Assembly (NCBI GenBank): GCA_009929175.1
Contig: SABC01000011.1
Location: 1 to 43,830 of the forward strand
DNA from: Bacteroidia bacterium
GTDB lineage: Bacteria > Bacteroidota > Bacteroidia > Bacteroidales > UBA932
Direction: 5' to 3'
Length of the DNA stretch: 43,830 bases
The position numbers and the translations under genes are program-made. Positions 16,502 through 25,453 of the stretch are shown piece after piece. Within the stretch, counting starts at the first letter, position 1; every line of letters begins with the position of its first letter. The notes beneath the pieces are model-generated. The model had not been told where the DNA came from. It ran no database searches and was given only the letters and a program-made list of their open reading frames with translations.

Positions 16502-17329
16502 ATGGAAAAATTGATTATTACAGCAGCTATATGCGGGGCTGAAGTCCTTAAGGAGCATAACCCGGCAGTACCTTATACAGTAGAAGAGTGTGTCAGGGAG
16601 GCAAAAGCAGCGTACGATGCAGGAGCAAGTATCATACACCTGCATGTCAGGTATGATGATGGCACCCCTACACAGGACAAAAATCGCTTCAAGGCAGTAA
16701 TGGATGCCATTTACAAGGTTTGTCCGGACGTAATAATCCAACCCTCTACAGGAGGTGCAGTAGGAATGACTGACGACGAAAGGTTGCAACCTACCGAACT
16801 CAACCCTGAGATGGCCACTTTGGATTGCGGCACTCTTAATTTTGGAGGGGACGAAGTATTCATGAACACTGAGAATACAATCAAATATTTTGCAGAACGC
16901 ATGAACGAGAGAGGTATAAAGCCAGAATTGGAAGTTTTTGACAAGAGCATGATTGATATGGCACTGAGGCTCCATAAAAAAGGGTTTATCAAAACTCCTA
17001 TGCATTTTGACTTTGTTATGGGGGTAAACGGAGGAATCTCCGGTGAGTTGAGGGATTTTGTGTTCCTTAGGGGTAGTATCCCTGCTGATGCAACCTATAC
17101 AGTTGCAGGAATCGGAAGGTATGAATTCCCATTGGCAGCCGCTGCAATCATAGACGGTGGCCATGTAAGGGTCGGATTTGAGGATAATGTATTTGTTTCC
17201 AAAGGAGTCCTTGCCAAATCCAACGGAGAACTTGTAGAAAAGGTAGTAAGGATTGCACGTGAATTCGGCAGGGAAATTGCAACTCCGGCCGAAGCCAGGC
17301 AGATTCTGGGCCTCAAGGCAAAAGTATAA
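16502..17329 (+). CDS. kce: 3-keto-5-aminohexanoate cleavage enzyme (BKACE family)
   Basis: 275 residues, DUF849/BKACE TIM barrel. It condenses 5-amino-3-oxohexanoate with acetyl-CoA and cleaves it to 3-aminobutyryl-CoA and acetoacetate. The zinc-binding pair H46-L-H48 lies in IIHLHVR; S82 and T106 match residues reported for the founding Kce; and R223, E227 and D228 lie in HVRVGFEDN, corresponding to the known Arg/Glu(zinc)/Asp group. It sits between kal and the first kdd, as the pathway predicts. Confidence 0.95.
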   Translation: MEKLIITAAICGAEVLKEHNPAVPYTVEECVREAKAAYDAGASIIHLHVRYDDGTPTQDKNRFKAVMDAIYKVCPDVIIQPSTGGAVGMTDDERLQPTELNPEMATLDCGTLNFGGDEVFMNTENTIKYFAERMNERGIKPELEVFDKSMIDMALRLHKKGFIKTPMHFDFVMGVNGGISGELRDFVFLRGSIPADATYTVAGIGRYEFPLAAAAIIDGGHVRVGFEDNVFVSKGVLAKSNGELVEKVVRIAREFGREIATPAEARQILGLKAKV

Positions 17330-17365
17330 TAACCACTACTTAAACAATTAACTAATTTTACAACA

Positions 17366-18406
17366 ATGAAAAAAGGAAACAAATACGGCCTTCACCGTGT
17401 GATCGAGCCACAGGGAGTTCTACCTCAACCGGCAAACAAGATTGACAATAACATGGATGAAATCTATGACAACGAGATCCTTATTGATGTACAGACTTTG
17501 AATATAGATTCTGCCAGTTTTACCCAGATTGAGGAACAAGCAGGCGGGGACAAAGAGAAGATAGCACAAATCATGTTTGATATTGTGGCAAAGCAGGGAA
17601 AACACCGTAATCCTGTAACAGGTTCAGGTGGAATGCTTTTGGGTACTGTGGAAAAAATTGGAGATGCTCTTTTAGGCAAAACCGACCTCAAGGTTGGTGA
17701 CAAAATTGCAACCCTTGTATCTCTATCCCTCACACCTCTGAGGATTGACAAGATAAAGGATATCCGGCCTGATATTGACCAAGTAGATATTGATGGCAAA
17801 GCAATTCTTTTCGAAAGTGGTATTTATGCGAAGATCCCTTCGGATATGCCCGAAACGCTAGCTTTATCGGCTCTTGACGTTGCTGGTGCTCCTGCCCAGA
17901 CAGCAAAACTTGTAAAACCCGGCGATACTGTCCTTATAATCGGAGCAGGAGGTAAGTCTGGCATGCTTTGCTGTTATGAAGCAAAAAAACGCGCCGGGGT
18001 CACAGGCAAGGTAATTGGACTTTGCCACAGCGAAAGAAGTACAAAAAGGTTAATTGACCTGGACCTTTGTGACCATGTTTTCGCAGCAGATGCAACACAG
18101 CCTGTTCCTATCCTTGACAAGATTGAAGAGTTGACAAACGGAGAGATGTGCGATGTAATCATTAACAATGTCAATATCACAGACACTGAGATGACCAGCA
18201 TCCTCACTGCAAAAGATAACGGAATTGTATATTTCTTCTCAATGGCAACCAGTTTTACCAAAGCTGCACTTGGAGCAGAGGGAGTCGGTAAGGATGTGAA
18301 TATGATTGTCGGAAACGGCTACACTAAAGGACATGCCGAGATCACACTCCAGATTTTGAGGGAGTCCGAAAAACTAAGGAAGGTATTTACTGAACTATAT
18401 GCATAA
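17366..18406 (+). CDS. kdd: L-erythro-3,5-diaminohexanoate dehydrogenase, copy 1
   Basis: 346 residues. It oxidatively deaminates 3,5-diaminohexanoate to 5-amino-3-oxohexanoate using NAD(P). The N-terminal domain includes TLNIDSASFTQI and NPVTGSGGMLLGTV. The Rossmann fold has IIGAGGKSGMLCCYEA near residue 190, and a late conserved block is FFSMATSFTKAALGAEGVGKD. A 36-base gap separates it from kce, the largest before it in the operon. It begins after TTTACAACAATGAA, nearly the same leader as atoD. Its end overlaps the second copy by eight bases. Confidence 0.93.
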   Translation: MKKGNKYGLHRVIEPQGVLPQPANKIDNNMDEIYDNEILIDVQTLNIDSASFTQIEEQAGGDKEKIAQIMFDIVAKQGKHRNPVTGSGGMLLGTVEKIGDALLGKTDLKVGDKIATLVSLSLTPLRIDKIKDIRPDIDQVDIDGKAILFESGIYAKIPSDMPETLALSALDVAGAPAQTAKLVKPGDTVLIIGAGGKSGMLCCYEAKKRAGVTGKVIGLCHSERSTKRLIDLDLCDHVFAADATQPVPILDKIEELTNGEMCDVIINNVNITDTEMTSILTAKDNGIVYFFSMATSFTKAALGAEGVGKDVNMIVGNGYTKGHAEITLQILRESEKLRKVFTELYA

Positions 18407-19448
18407 TAAAGAACAGAAAAAAGGATGCCGGTATGGTACCCACAGGGTTATTTTACCTATGGGTACTCTTCCTCAACCTGCCATAAAGCTTGACAACTCC
18501 ACAGAAATCTATGATAATGAAGTGCTTATCGACGTAAGTACACTTAACATAGACTCTGCCTCATACACTCAAATCAAGCAAGCTTGCGGAGGGGATGCTG
18601 CCCGTATGGAACAGATGATCCTTTCCATAGTACAGGAGAGGGGTAAGATGCAAAATCCGGTCACCGGTTCGGGAGGAATGTTGATAGGCACAGTCAAGGC
18701 AATAGGGGAAAACTTCCCTAAAAACCGGCTCAAGGTTGGAGACAAAATAGCAACCCTGGTTTCCCTCTCTTTAACTCCGCTTAATATAAAATCCATAAAA
18801 AAACTATCCCCTTCATCCGACCAAGTAGATATTGACGGAGAGGCTATTCTTTTTGAGAGTGGCCTCTTTGCCGTTTTACCGGACGACATACCGGAAAAAC
18901 TTGCACTTGCTGCACTGGATGTGGCAGGAGCACCGGCCCAGGTTGACAGGCTTGTTACAGAAGGTGATATTGTTTGTATTATAGGTGGCGGGGGAAAATC
19001 AGGAATCTTATGTTGTTACCAAGCTATGCAAAATGCAGGAGCATCCGGTAAAGTTATAGTCGTAGAATATTCCCGTGAGAACGCAAAAAGGATTGCCGAC
19101 CTCAACCTTGCAACAGACATTATTGTGGCAGACGCAACAAATGTCATGGATGTTTACACCAAAGTAATGGAAATCACCGGTGGCAGAGGTTGCGATGTTA
19201 CGGTAAACAATGTGAATGTCCCTTCCACCGAAATGACATCAATATTGATTACCAAGGGACAGGGATACGTGTACTTCTTCTCCATGGCAACCAGCTTCAC
19301 AAAAGCTGCATTGGGTGCCGAGGGAGTAGGAAAAGATATCAACCTAATCGTGGGAAATGGATTTGCCAAGGGACATGCCAATTTGACTCTCAATATTATA
19401 AGGGAATCAAAGGAAATTCGAGAATTATTTGAAAAATTATATGTATAA
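18399..19448 (+). CDS. kdd: L-erythro-3,5-diaminohexanoate dehydrogenase, copy 2
   Basis: 349 residues, a tandem paralogue of the previous gene, overlapping it by eight bases. All family blocks are intact (TLNIDSASYTQI, NPVTGSGGMLIGT, IIGGGGKSGILCCYQA, FFSMATSFTKAALGAEGVGKD), and identity by eye is clearly over half. The divergence is spread across the protein with no frameshift or stop, so both copies are probably functional. Possible reasons are different cofactor preference (compare GLCHSERSTK with VVEYSRENAK after the Rossmann beta-2), a heteromeric enzyme, or dosage. It ends three bases before kamA. Confidence 0.9.
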   Translation: MHNKEQKKGCRYGTHRVILPMGTLPQPAIKLDNSTEIYDNEVLIDVSTLNIDSASYTQIKQACGGDAARMEQMILSIVQERGKMQNPVTGSGGMLIGTVKAIGENFPKNRLKVGDKIATLVSLSLTPLNIKSIKKLSPSSDQVDIDGEAILFESGLFAVLPDDIPEKLALAALDVAGAPAQVDRLVTEGDIVCIIGGGGKSGILCCYQAMQNAGASGKVIVVEYSRENAKRIADLNLATDIIVADATNVMDVYTKVMEITGGRGCDVTVNNVNVPSTEMTSILITKGQGYVYFFSMATSFTKAALGAEGVGKDINLIVGNGFAKGHANLTLNIIRESKEIRELFEKLYV

Positions 19449-19451
19449 ATC

Positions 19452-20699
19452 ATGATAACCAGCAGAAGAAATATTTTGTTTCCGGATGTCACTGATGAGC
19501 AGTGGAATGACTGGAAATGGCAGGTTAAAAACAGGATAGAAACCCTGGAACAACTAAAGTCGCTCATCCACCTTACGGAGGAGGAGGAGCAAGGAGTGAA
19601 AGAATCCCTGAAAACCCTCAGGATGGCTATCACACCTTATTATATTAGCCTGATTGATCCGGAGGACCCACACTGTCCGGTGCGCAAACAAGCAATACCG
19701 ACAGGTTCGGAGACCGTTATCTCTGCAGCAGACCTTCTTGATCCTTTGCACGAAGACGAAGATTCTCCTGTTCCTGGATTAACCCACAGATATCCTGACA
19801 GGGTCCTGCTTTTGATAACAGACATGTGTTCAATGTACTGCAGGCATTGTACCCGCAGGCGATTTGCCGGCCAAAAAGACGGGGAGAGCTCGGTTGACAA
19901 CATACAAAAGGCTATAGATTACATAGCAAGGACTCCCCAGGTAAGGGATGTCTTGCTCTCCGGTGGAGATGCACTGATGGTATCTGATGCAAAACTGGAG
20001 TCAATAATTAAACGTTTGAGGGATATACCTCATGTTGAGATTATCCGGATAGGGTCAAGGGTGCCGGTTGTATGTCCTCAAAGGATTACCGACAAACTGG
20101 TGGAAATGTTGAAGCAGTACCATCCAATATGGCTCAACACACACTTTAACCATCCCAACGAAATTACCCCGGAATCTAAAGCAGCATGTGAGAAGATGGC
20201 CAATGCGGGTATTCCTTTGGGCAACCAATCGGTACTGCTCAAAGGTGTAAATGACTGTGTAAACATTATGAAACGATTGGTTCACGGATTAGTAAAGATC
20301 AGGGTAAGGCCATACTACATTTACCAGTGTGACCTTTCGAGAGGATTGGAACACTTCCGTACTCCTGTTTCGAAGGGTATAGAGATTATCGAGGGTTTGA
20401 GAGGCCATACATCTGGTTATGCTGTACCTACATTTGTTGTGGATGCTCCGGGTGGAGGTGGTAAAACTCCGGTAATGCCTACCTATGTAATTTCACAAGC
20501 ACCTGGCAAGGTCGTTCTGAGAAATTTCGAAGGAGTGATCACCACTTATACCGAACCTACTGATTACAAAAACGAGTGTGAGTGTTCAGATTGCAGGGAG
20601 AACAAGGCAGTTGAGGGAGTCTCCTCGCTTTTACGTGGACAAAACTTGGCAATAGAACCAGCTGTGCTATCCAGGAAACTAAGATCGCACCACAATTAA
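19452..20699 (+). CDS. kamA: lysine 2,3-aminomutase
   Basis: 415 residues, radical SAM, PLP-dependent. It converts L-lysine to L-beta-lysine. The [4Fe-4S] cysteines are C126-x3-C130-x2-C133. The PLP lysine is K338 in DAPGGGGKT. D294 and D331 match the substrate-binding aspartates of the Clostridium subterminale enzyme with a one-residue shift, and the zinc ligands C269, C376, C378 and C381 match with the same shift (from memory). It is the first committed enzyme of the pathway although it sits sixth in the operon. The arginine/lysine 2,3-aminomutase alternative EpmB is shorter and lacks this context. Confidence 0.97.
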   Translation: MITSRRNILFPDVTDEQWNDWKWQVKNRIETLEQLKSLIHLTEEEEQGVKESLKTLRMAITPYYISLIDPEDPHCPVRKQAIPTGSETVISAADLLDPLHEDEDSPVPGLTHRYPDRVLLLITDMCSMYCRHCTRRRFAGQKDGESSVDNIQKAIDYIARTPQVRDVLLSGGDALMVSDAKLESIIKRLRDIPHVEIIRIGSRVPVVCPQRITDKLVEMLKQYHPIWLNTHFNHPNEITPESKAACEKMANAGIPLGNQSVLLKGVNDCVNIMKRLVHGLVKIRVRPYYIYQCDLSRGLEHFRTPVSKGIEIIEGLRGHTSGYAVPTFVVDAPGGGGKTPVMPTYVISQAPGKVVLRNFEGVITTYTEPTDYKNECECSDCRENKAVEGVSSLLRGQNLAIEPAVLSRKLRSHHN

Positions 20700-20705
20700 A
20701 TAAAA

Positions 20706-21734
20706 ATGCCGTTCATCAAAGAGATACTTGACTACGGTTCGTTGTCAATAGTGGGTCTCGAGAAGAATACGGGCAAAACCGAGTGTTTGAATTACATATT
20801 GGGCAGACTCCCGCTGGATAAGATAAAGGTGGGGGTCAGTTCAATAGGAATTGACGGAGAGAAAACCGACCAGGTTACACGGAGTTCCAAACCCGAAATT
20901 TTTCTCAGGGAGGGTATTTTTTTTACTACAAGTGAGAAGCATTATCGTCAAAGAAAAATTTTATCGGAATTGGTCTCGGTATCGGATGAGCATACATCGC
21001 TAGGCAGGCTGGTTACTGCAAGGGCAATTACAGCAGGCAAGGTAATGTTATCCGGACCTCCTGCAACAGCATCCTTGAGGAGGTGGATAAACGAGTCTAA
21101 AAAGGACTTTGGAATAGATCTTTGTATTATTGATGGAGCCCTCTCCAGACTCTCTCCAGCTTCGCCTGCAGTTTCGGAGTCGATGGTTTTGGCGACAGGT
21201 GCTGCTTTGAGCCTTACCCAAGGGGATCTTGTAAACAAAACGCTGTTTGTTGTCAAGTTATTAGACCTAGGTGTATGCAAAACTCCGCTGCCATTTGAGC
21301 TATCAGGGAAAGAGGGAGGTGTTTGGCTGTACGACAGTGGAGAAAAATTGATATCCCCACTTTTTGAATCGGCCTTCACGCTCAAGGAGAAAAGTGAAAC
21401 TGAGATCGCAGATGGTGATATCCTGTTTGTTGCAGGGGCGCTTACGGACAGGCTTTTAAACAGGATAAATGCGGACAAGCATTTATTCGGTATGGAGGTG
21501 GTAGTAAGGGATTTTACAAAAATATTTGCATCCCCTCTTACCTTTTGGGGTTTTGTGAAAAAGGGTGGCAGAGTTACAGTCATGGCAAAAAGCAAATTAA
21601 TTGCAATTTGTGTCAATCCTGTATCTCCAAGGGGATACAAGATGGACTCTGATTCACTTTGCAATGAGATAGCTCAAAAAAGTGGTTTGCCTGTGTATGA
21701 TATTTTTAAAATTGATAATGAGCAATGGCGTTGA
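20706..21734 (+). CDS. kamB: KamB, lysine 5,6-aminomutase reactivase-associated protein
   Basis: 342 residues. It begins with a P-loop-like LEKNTGKTECLNYI (18-31), resembling the GxKNSGKT loop of MobB-type NTPases. No transmembrane helix is seen. It is always placed, in the lysine operons I know of, between kamA and kamD and next to the MutS-like kamC; current annotation treats KamB/KamC as reactivating factors for the B12-dependent aminomutase. It overlaps kamC by ten bases. The biochemical role is not visible from the sequence itself, so function rests on synteny. Confidence 0.8.
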   Translation: MPFIKEILDYGSLSIVGLEKNTGKTECLNYILGRLPLDKIKVGVSSIGIDGEKTDQVTRSSKPEIFLREGIFFTTSEKHYRQRKILSELVSVSDEHTSLGRLVTARAITAGKVMLSGPPATASLRRWINESKKDFGIDLCIIDGALSRLSPASPAVSESMVLATGAALSLTQGDLVNKTLFVVKLLDLGVCKTPLPFELSGKEGGVWLYDSGEKLISPLFESAFTLKEKSETEIADGDILFVAGALTDRLLNRINADKHLFGMEVVVRDFTKIFASPLTFWGFVKKGGRVTVMAKSKLIAICVNPVSPRGYKMDSDSLCNEIAQKSGLPVYDIFKIDNEQWR

Positions 21735-23083
21735 AATTCAAAAAAATATTAGATATCAAATGTGGTTTGAGGTATTTGTACTCAGACTTGCGTCTTGCAT
21801 CAACTTTGTCCAGAAGCATTATAATTGATTCCAAATTAGAGAGTTCAAAAGATAAAATCGAACAGATGTACAAAGAGTTGGCAGAATTTACAGAACTGCT
21901 CTCACCATCTGGAAAATTAAACGCGCTGACAAACAAGCTTTCAATTCTGCTTTCACATTTGAGGGATATCAGAAATTCCTTGAAAAGGATTTCTGAGGGA
22001 GCAATTGCAGACGATATCGAATTATTCGAAATCAAATCCCTTTCAATGCTTAACGAGAAGGTAAAAGAGCTTTTATCTCCTTTATCCATTCAATCAGTTA
22101 CTCTGCCAGATTTATCGGGGCTTTGCAATCTCCTTGACCCCGAAGGTGCGGGTATAAATTCTTTCTATATATATGATAGTTACAGCGATGAGTTGAAAGG
22201 TCTGAGAAACCAGCTTAAAATGGGATCAGATTACGAAAATGAACTCCATTATCGTTCCAACATTATTGAAAATCAAATAAGGGAACATCTTTCCAAAGAA
22301 ATAAAAATGAAATTTGGCCAATTGGAGGAGTCACTCTCTAATCTGGCAAAAATTGACATACTTGTAGCAAAAGCCGAACAGGCACTCAGATTGGGGCTCT
22401 CAATCCCGGTTGTATCAAAGGAAAAGATTAGTTACAAAGCTTTGTTCAACCCCGAAGTGGAGGAGTTGCTTACCAAAGAGGGCAAGTCGTACCAAAAGAC
22501 AGATATAGAGTTCACTTCACACAAACCGCTACTTATTACCGGGTCCAATATGGGAGGCAAAAGCCTTACCTTGAAAACTCTTGCTTTATGTCAATTCCTG
22601 TTTCAATCAGGATTCGCCATACCAGCCCAAGAGTGTGAAATAGCTCCTGTAAAAGAGATCATGTTATCTACCGGCGACGAAGAGGACTACAGGAAAGGTC
22701 TTTCGTCATTTTCTGCCGAAATCAAACGGATTGATTCAATAATCAAAAGGGTGAGGGATGGCGAAAAATTACTTGTGCTTATTGACGAACCGGCAAGGAC
22801 CACAAACCCCTATGAGGGTGCTGCACTTGCATCCTCCTTACTTGAAATTCTCTTTTTATCTAAAGGCTTCTCAGTTATGACATCTCACTACACAATTTCC
22901 GACAATAAATGCGACAGACTAAGGGTCAAGGGATTTTACAACGGCAAAATGGATTACACATTAGTTATTGACTCTGGAACCAAAACACCTGCTGAGGCTT
23001 TGATTATTGCAGAGAGCCTTGATGCTGATAAAGAGTGGATAGAACTAGCACGTATGACAATGAATAAAAATACAAAACAGTAA
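21725..23083 (+). CDS. kamC: KamC, MutS-like ATPase of the lysine 5,6-aminomutase system
   Basis: 452 residues. The N-terminal half (about 1-230) is helical and contains none of the MutS mismatch-recognition or connector domains. The C-terminal half is a MutS-type ABC ATPase: Walker A GSNMGGKS (273-280), STGDEEDYRKGLSSFSAEI in the signature region, and Walker B LLVLIDEPARTTNPYEG starting at 349. The DEPARTTN sequence differs from the DEIGRGTS of true MutS. Coupled to kamB by a ten-base overlap and to kamD by a five-base gap, it probably releases damaged cobalamin or reactivates KamDE rather than repairing DNA. Confidence 0.86.
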   Translation: MALKFKKILDIKCGLRYLYSDLRLASTLSRSIIIDSKLESSKDKIEQMYKELAEFTELLSPSGKLNALTNKLSILLSHLRDIRNSLKRISEGAIADDIELFEIKSLSMLNEKVKELLSPLSIQSVTLPDLSGLCNLLDPEGAGINSFYIYDSYSDELKGLRNQLKMGSDYENELHYRSNIIENQIREHLSKEIKMKFGQLEESLSNLAKIDILVAKAEQALRLGLSIPVVSKEKISYKALFNPEVEELLTKEGKSYQKTDIEFTSHKPLLITGSNMGGKSLTLKTLALCQFLFQSGFAIPAQECEIAPVKEIMLSTGDEEDYRKGLSSFSAEIKRIDSIIKRVRDGEKLLVLIDEPARTTNPYEGAALASSLLEILFLSKGFSVMTSHYTISDNKCDRLRVKGFYNGKMDYTLVIDSGTKTPAEALIIAESLDADKEWIELARMTMNKNTKQ

Positions 23084-23088
23084 CAAAT

Positions 23089-24642
23089 ATGCAAAGTAAA
23101 TTAGGATTGGATTTTAAAAGGGTTGAGTATGCCAGGTTTCTGGCCTCTTCGATAGCCTCCGAAGTACAGAAATTTGCCGATGGCTACTCAACAGTGGCTG
23201 TAGAACGTACATTGTGTCGTCTGATAGGTATTGATGGGGTGGACAGTAACGATGTTCCTCTACCGAATATTGTTGTGGATTCCCTCAAGAAGGAGGGAGT
23301 CTTGGGAGAAGGAGTTATGTTCTTTATTGGCAATGCCATTGTAAACACCAACTTGACACCACAGCAAATAGCAGAGGAGATATCTGCCGGCAAACTTGAT
23401 ATTTCTAAACTGCCTGTCAAACCAAAGCAGGATATTTCAAAAGCCCTGGAGCCATATGTGAAAACCAGCATTGAAAAGATCAGCTCCAGGAAAGCCCGAA
23501 GGGAGAGTTACCTTGGGAGTTTGGGGGAGGGTCCAAAGCCCTATTTATATGTAATTGTAGCAACCGGAAACATATACGAAGATGTGGTCCAGGCATTGGC
23601 TGCGGCCAGGCAAGGAGCCGATATTATTGCAGTTATCCGGACAACCGGACAATCTTTACTCGATTACGTTCCTTACGGGGCAACAACTGAAGGGTTCGGG
23701 GGAACATTTGCTACCCAGGAGAATTTCCGGATAATGAGGGAGGCTCTTGATAATGTAGGTGAAGAGCTTGGCCGCTATATAAGGCTCTGCAACTACTGCT
23801 CCGGGCTCTGTATGCCAGAGATCGCAGCCATGGGTGCCCTGGAAGGGTTGGATGTTATGTTGAATGATGCTTTGTACGGCATCCTTTTCCGCGACATCAA
23901 CATGCAAAGGACCATGGTGGACCAGTTTTTTTCCAGGGTGATAAACGGTTTTGCAGGAGTTATAATCAACACTGGAGAAGACAACTACCTTACAACAGCA
24001 GATGCTTTTGAAGAGGCGCATACAGTCCTGGCATCTGACCTGATCAATGAGCAATTGGCTCTATTGGCAGGAATCCCTGAAGAACAGATGGGATTGGGCC
24101 ATGCATTCGAAATGGATCCAGAAATGGAAAACGGATTTTTGTACGAACTGGCACAAGCTCAAATGACCCGTGAGATATTCCCCAAAGCACCTCTGAAATA
24201 CATGCCACCTACAAAATTCATGACAGGTAACATTTTCAAAGGACACATCCAGGACGCCCTTTTCAACATTGCTGGCATAATCACAAAACAAGGAATACAA
24301 TTGCTTGGAATGCCCACAGAGGCAATCCACACACCATTTATGTCTGACAGGTATCTGGCAATCGAAAACGCCCGCTATATTTTCTCCAACATGAAGGATC
24401 TGGGAGATGAAATTGAATTCAAAGAGGGGGGGGTTATTAAAAAAAGAGCCAGGACTGTTGTAGAAAACTCGATTGCAACGCTTGAAAGGATCAATCATGA
24501 AGGTCTCTTCTCTGCTCTGGAATTGGGGCTGTTTGGCGATGTGAAACGTCAACGTGACGGTGGTAAAGGCCTGGAAGGAGTTACTCCAAAAGGAGACAAC
24601 TATATTAACCCATTTATAACTTTAATGAAAGGAGGAAAATAG
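23089..24642 (+). CDS. kamD: lysine 5,6-aminomutase subunit alpha
   Basis: 517 residues, the normal length of the PLP- and adenosylcobalamin-binding TIM-barrel subunit. It moves the terminal amino group of beta-lysine (or D-lysine) to carbon 5, giving 3,5-diaminohexanoate. Recognisable blocks are ATGNIYEDVVQALAAARQGAD, YGATTEGFGGTFATQENFR, NYCSGLCMPEIA and GMPTEAIHTPFMSDRY. It starts five bases after kamC. Its last codons (MKGGK) also form an AAAGGAGG Shine-Dalgarno sequence for kamE one base downstream, which couples the two subunits. Confidence 0.97.
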   Translation: MQSKLGLDFKRVEYARFLASSIASEVQKFADGYSTVAVERTLCRLIGIDGVDSNDVPLPNIVVDSLKKEGVLGEGVMFFIGNAIVNTNLTPQQIAEEISAGKLDISKLPVKPKQDISKALEPYVKTSIEKISSRKARRESYLGSLGEGPKPYLYVIVATGNIYEDVVQALAAARQGADIIAVIRTTGQSLLDYVPYGATTEGFGGTFATQENFRIMREALDNVGEELGRYIRLCNYCSGLCMPEIAAMGALEGLDVMLNDALYGILFRDINMQRTMVDQFFSRVINGFAGVIINTGEDNYLTTADAFEEAHTVLASDLINEQLALLAGIPEEQMGLGHAFEMDPEMENGFLYELAQAQMTREIFPKAPLKYMPPTKFMTGNIFKGHIQDALFNIAGIITKQGIQLLGMPTEAIHTPFMSDRYLAIENARYIFSNMKDLGDEIEFKEGGVIKKRARTVVENSIATLERINHEGLFSALELGLFGDVKRQRDGGKGLEGVTPKGDNYINPFITLMKGGK

Positions 24643-24643
24643 A

Positions 24644-25432
24644 ATGAGCGGAGGATTATATTCAATGCAGTCGAAAGACTTTGACAAAACCCTTGACCTT
24701 ACCAATGTAACTCCGTACGGGGACACAATGAATGATGGAAAGGTCCAGCTAAGCTTTACCCTGCCTGTCCCCGCCGGAGCCGAGGCAACTGAGGCTGCAA
24801 AACAATTAATTAAAAAAATGGGCTTCGACAACCCCCAGGTTGTCTTTTTCAGGGAACTTACTCCTGGATTCACCTTTTTCAACTGCTATGGCAATTGTAC
24901 TCATAACGTGGATTATACCTCAATATATGTTCCTAAAGTAGAGAGCGATATAATGGATATGCAAGAAACTGATTCCTACATCAAGGATAATATCGGAAGG
25001 CCCTTGGTAATAATTGGAGCCAGCACTGGTACAGATGCCCACACTGTGGGGATTGATGCCATTATGAACATGAAAGGATACGCCGGTCATTACGGTTTGG
25101 AAAGGTATGAGATGTTCGAAGCCTACAACCTTGGATCACAGGTTTTAAACGAAGATTTTATAGCCAAAGCAATTGAATTGAAGGCCGACGCCCTGTTGGT
25201 CTCTCAAACTGTGACCCAAAAAGATGTCCATATAAAAAACCTGGTGGAACTGGTGGAACTATTGGAAGCCGAAGGTCTGAGGGATAAGGTGATCCTGGTC
25301 TGCGGAGGCCCTCGACTGAATCATGAATTAGCGAAGGAGCTTGGGTATGATGCCGGATTTGGCATGAACAGCTATGCCGATGATGTTGGATCATACATTG
25401 CACAAGAATTTGTGCGAAGGAACAAACAGTAA
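24644..25432 (+). CDS. kamE: lysine 5,6-aminomutase subunit beta, B12-binding
   Basis: 262 residues. The cobalamin-binding motif D131-A-H133-T-V-G136 gives H133 as the axial cobalt ligand, and K144 in MNMKGYAG is the lysine that links PLP to this subunit in the resting enzyme, at the same number as in the characterised clostridial protein (from memory). The N-terminal dimerisation domain covers about 1-85, and the Rossmann B12 domain about 118-260. A strong Shine-Dalgarno (GGAGG about ten bases before the ATG) is unusual for this window and suggests high expression. Confidence 0.97.
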   Translation: MSGGLYSMQSKDFDKTLDLTNVTPYGDTMNDGKVQLSFTLPVPAGAEATEAAKQLIKKMGFDNPQVVFFRELTPGFTFFNCYGNCTHNVDYTSIYVPKVESDIMDMQETDSYIKDNIGRPLVIIGASTGTDAHTVGIDAIMNMKGYAGHYGLERYEMFEAYNLGSQVLNEDFIAKAIELKADALLVSQTVTQKDVHIKNLVELVELLEAEGLRDKVILVCGGPRLNHELAKELGYDAGFGMNSYADDVGSYIAQEFVRRNKQ

Positions 25433-25453
25433 TTTTTTTAATTGTAAAATAAT

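Noticed and set aside
16196-17164. A 322-codon open frame on the minus strand across kal and kce
   Set aside because: It is antisense to two well-conserved pathway genes whose catalytic residues are intact; its translation is rich in Cys and His and shows no domain.
20948-21664. A 238-codon open frame on the minus strand inside kamB
   Set aside because: It is a shadow of kamB, has no recognisable motif and would break the tight operon on the plus strand.
21725-23083. A DNA mismatch repair MutS gene
   Set aside because: Only the ATPase portion resembles MutS; the DNA-binding domains are absent and the gene is embedded between kamB and kamD.
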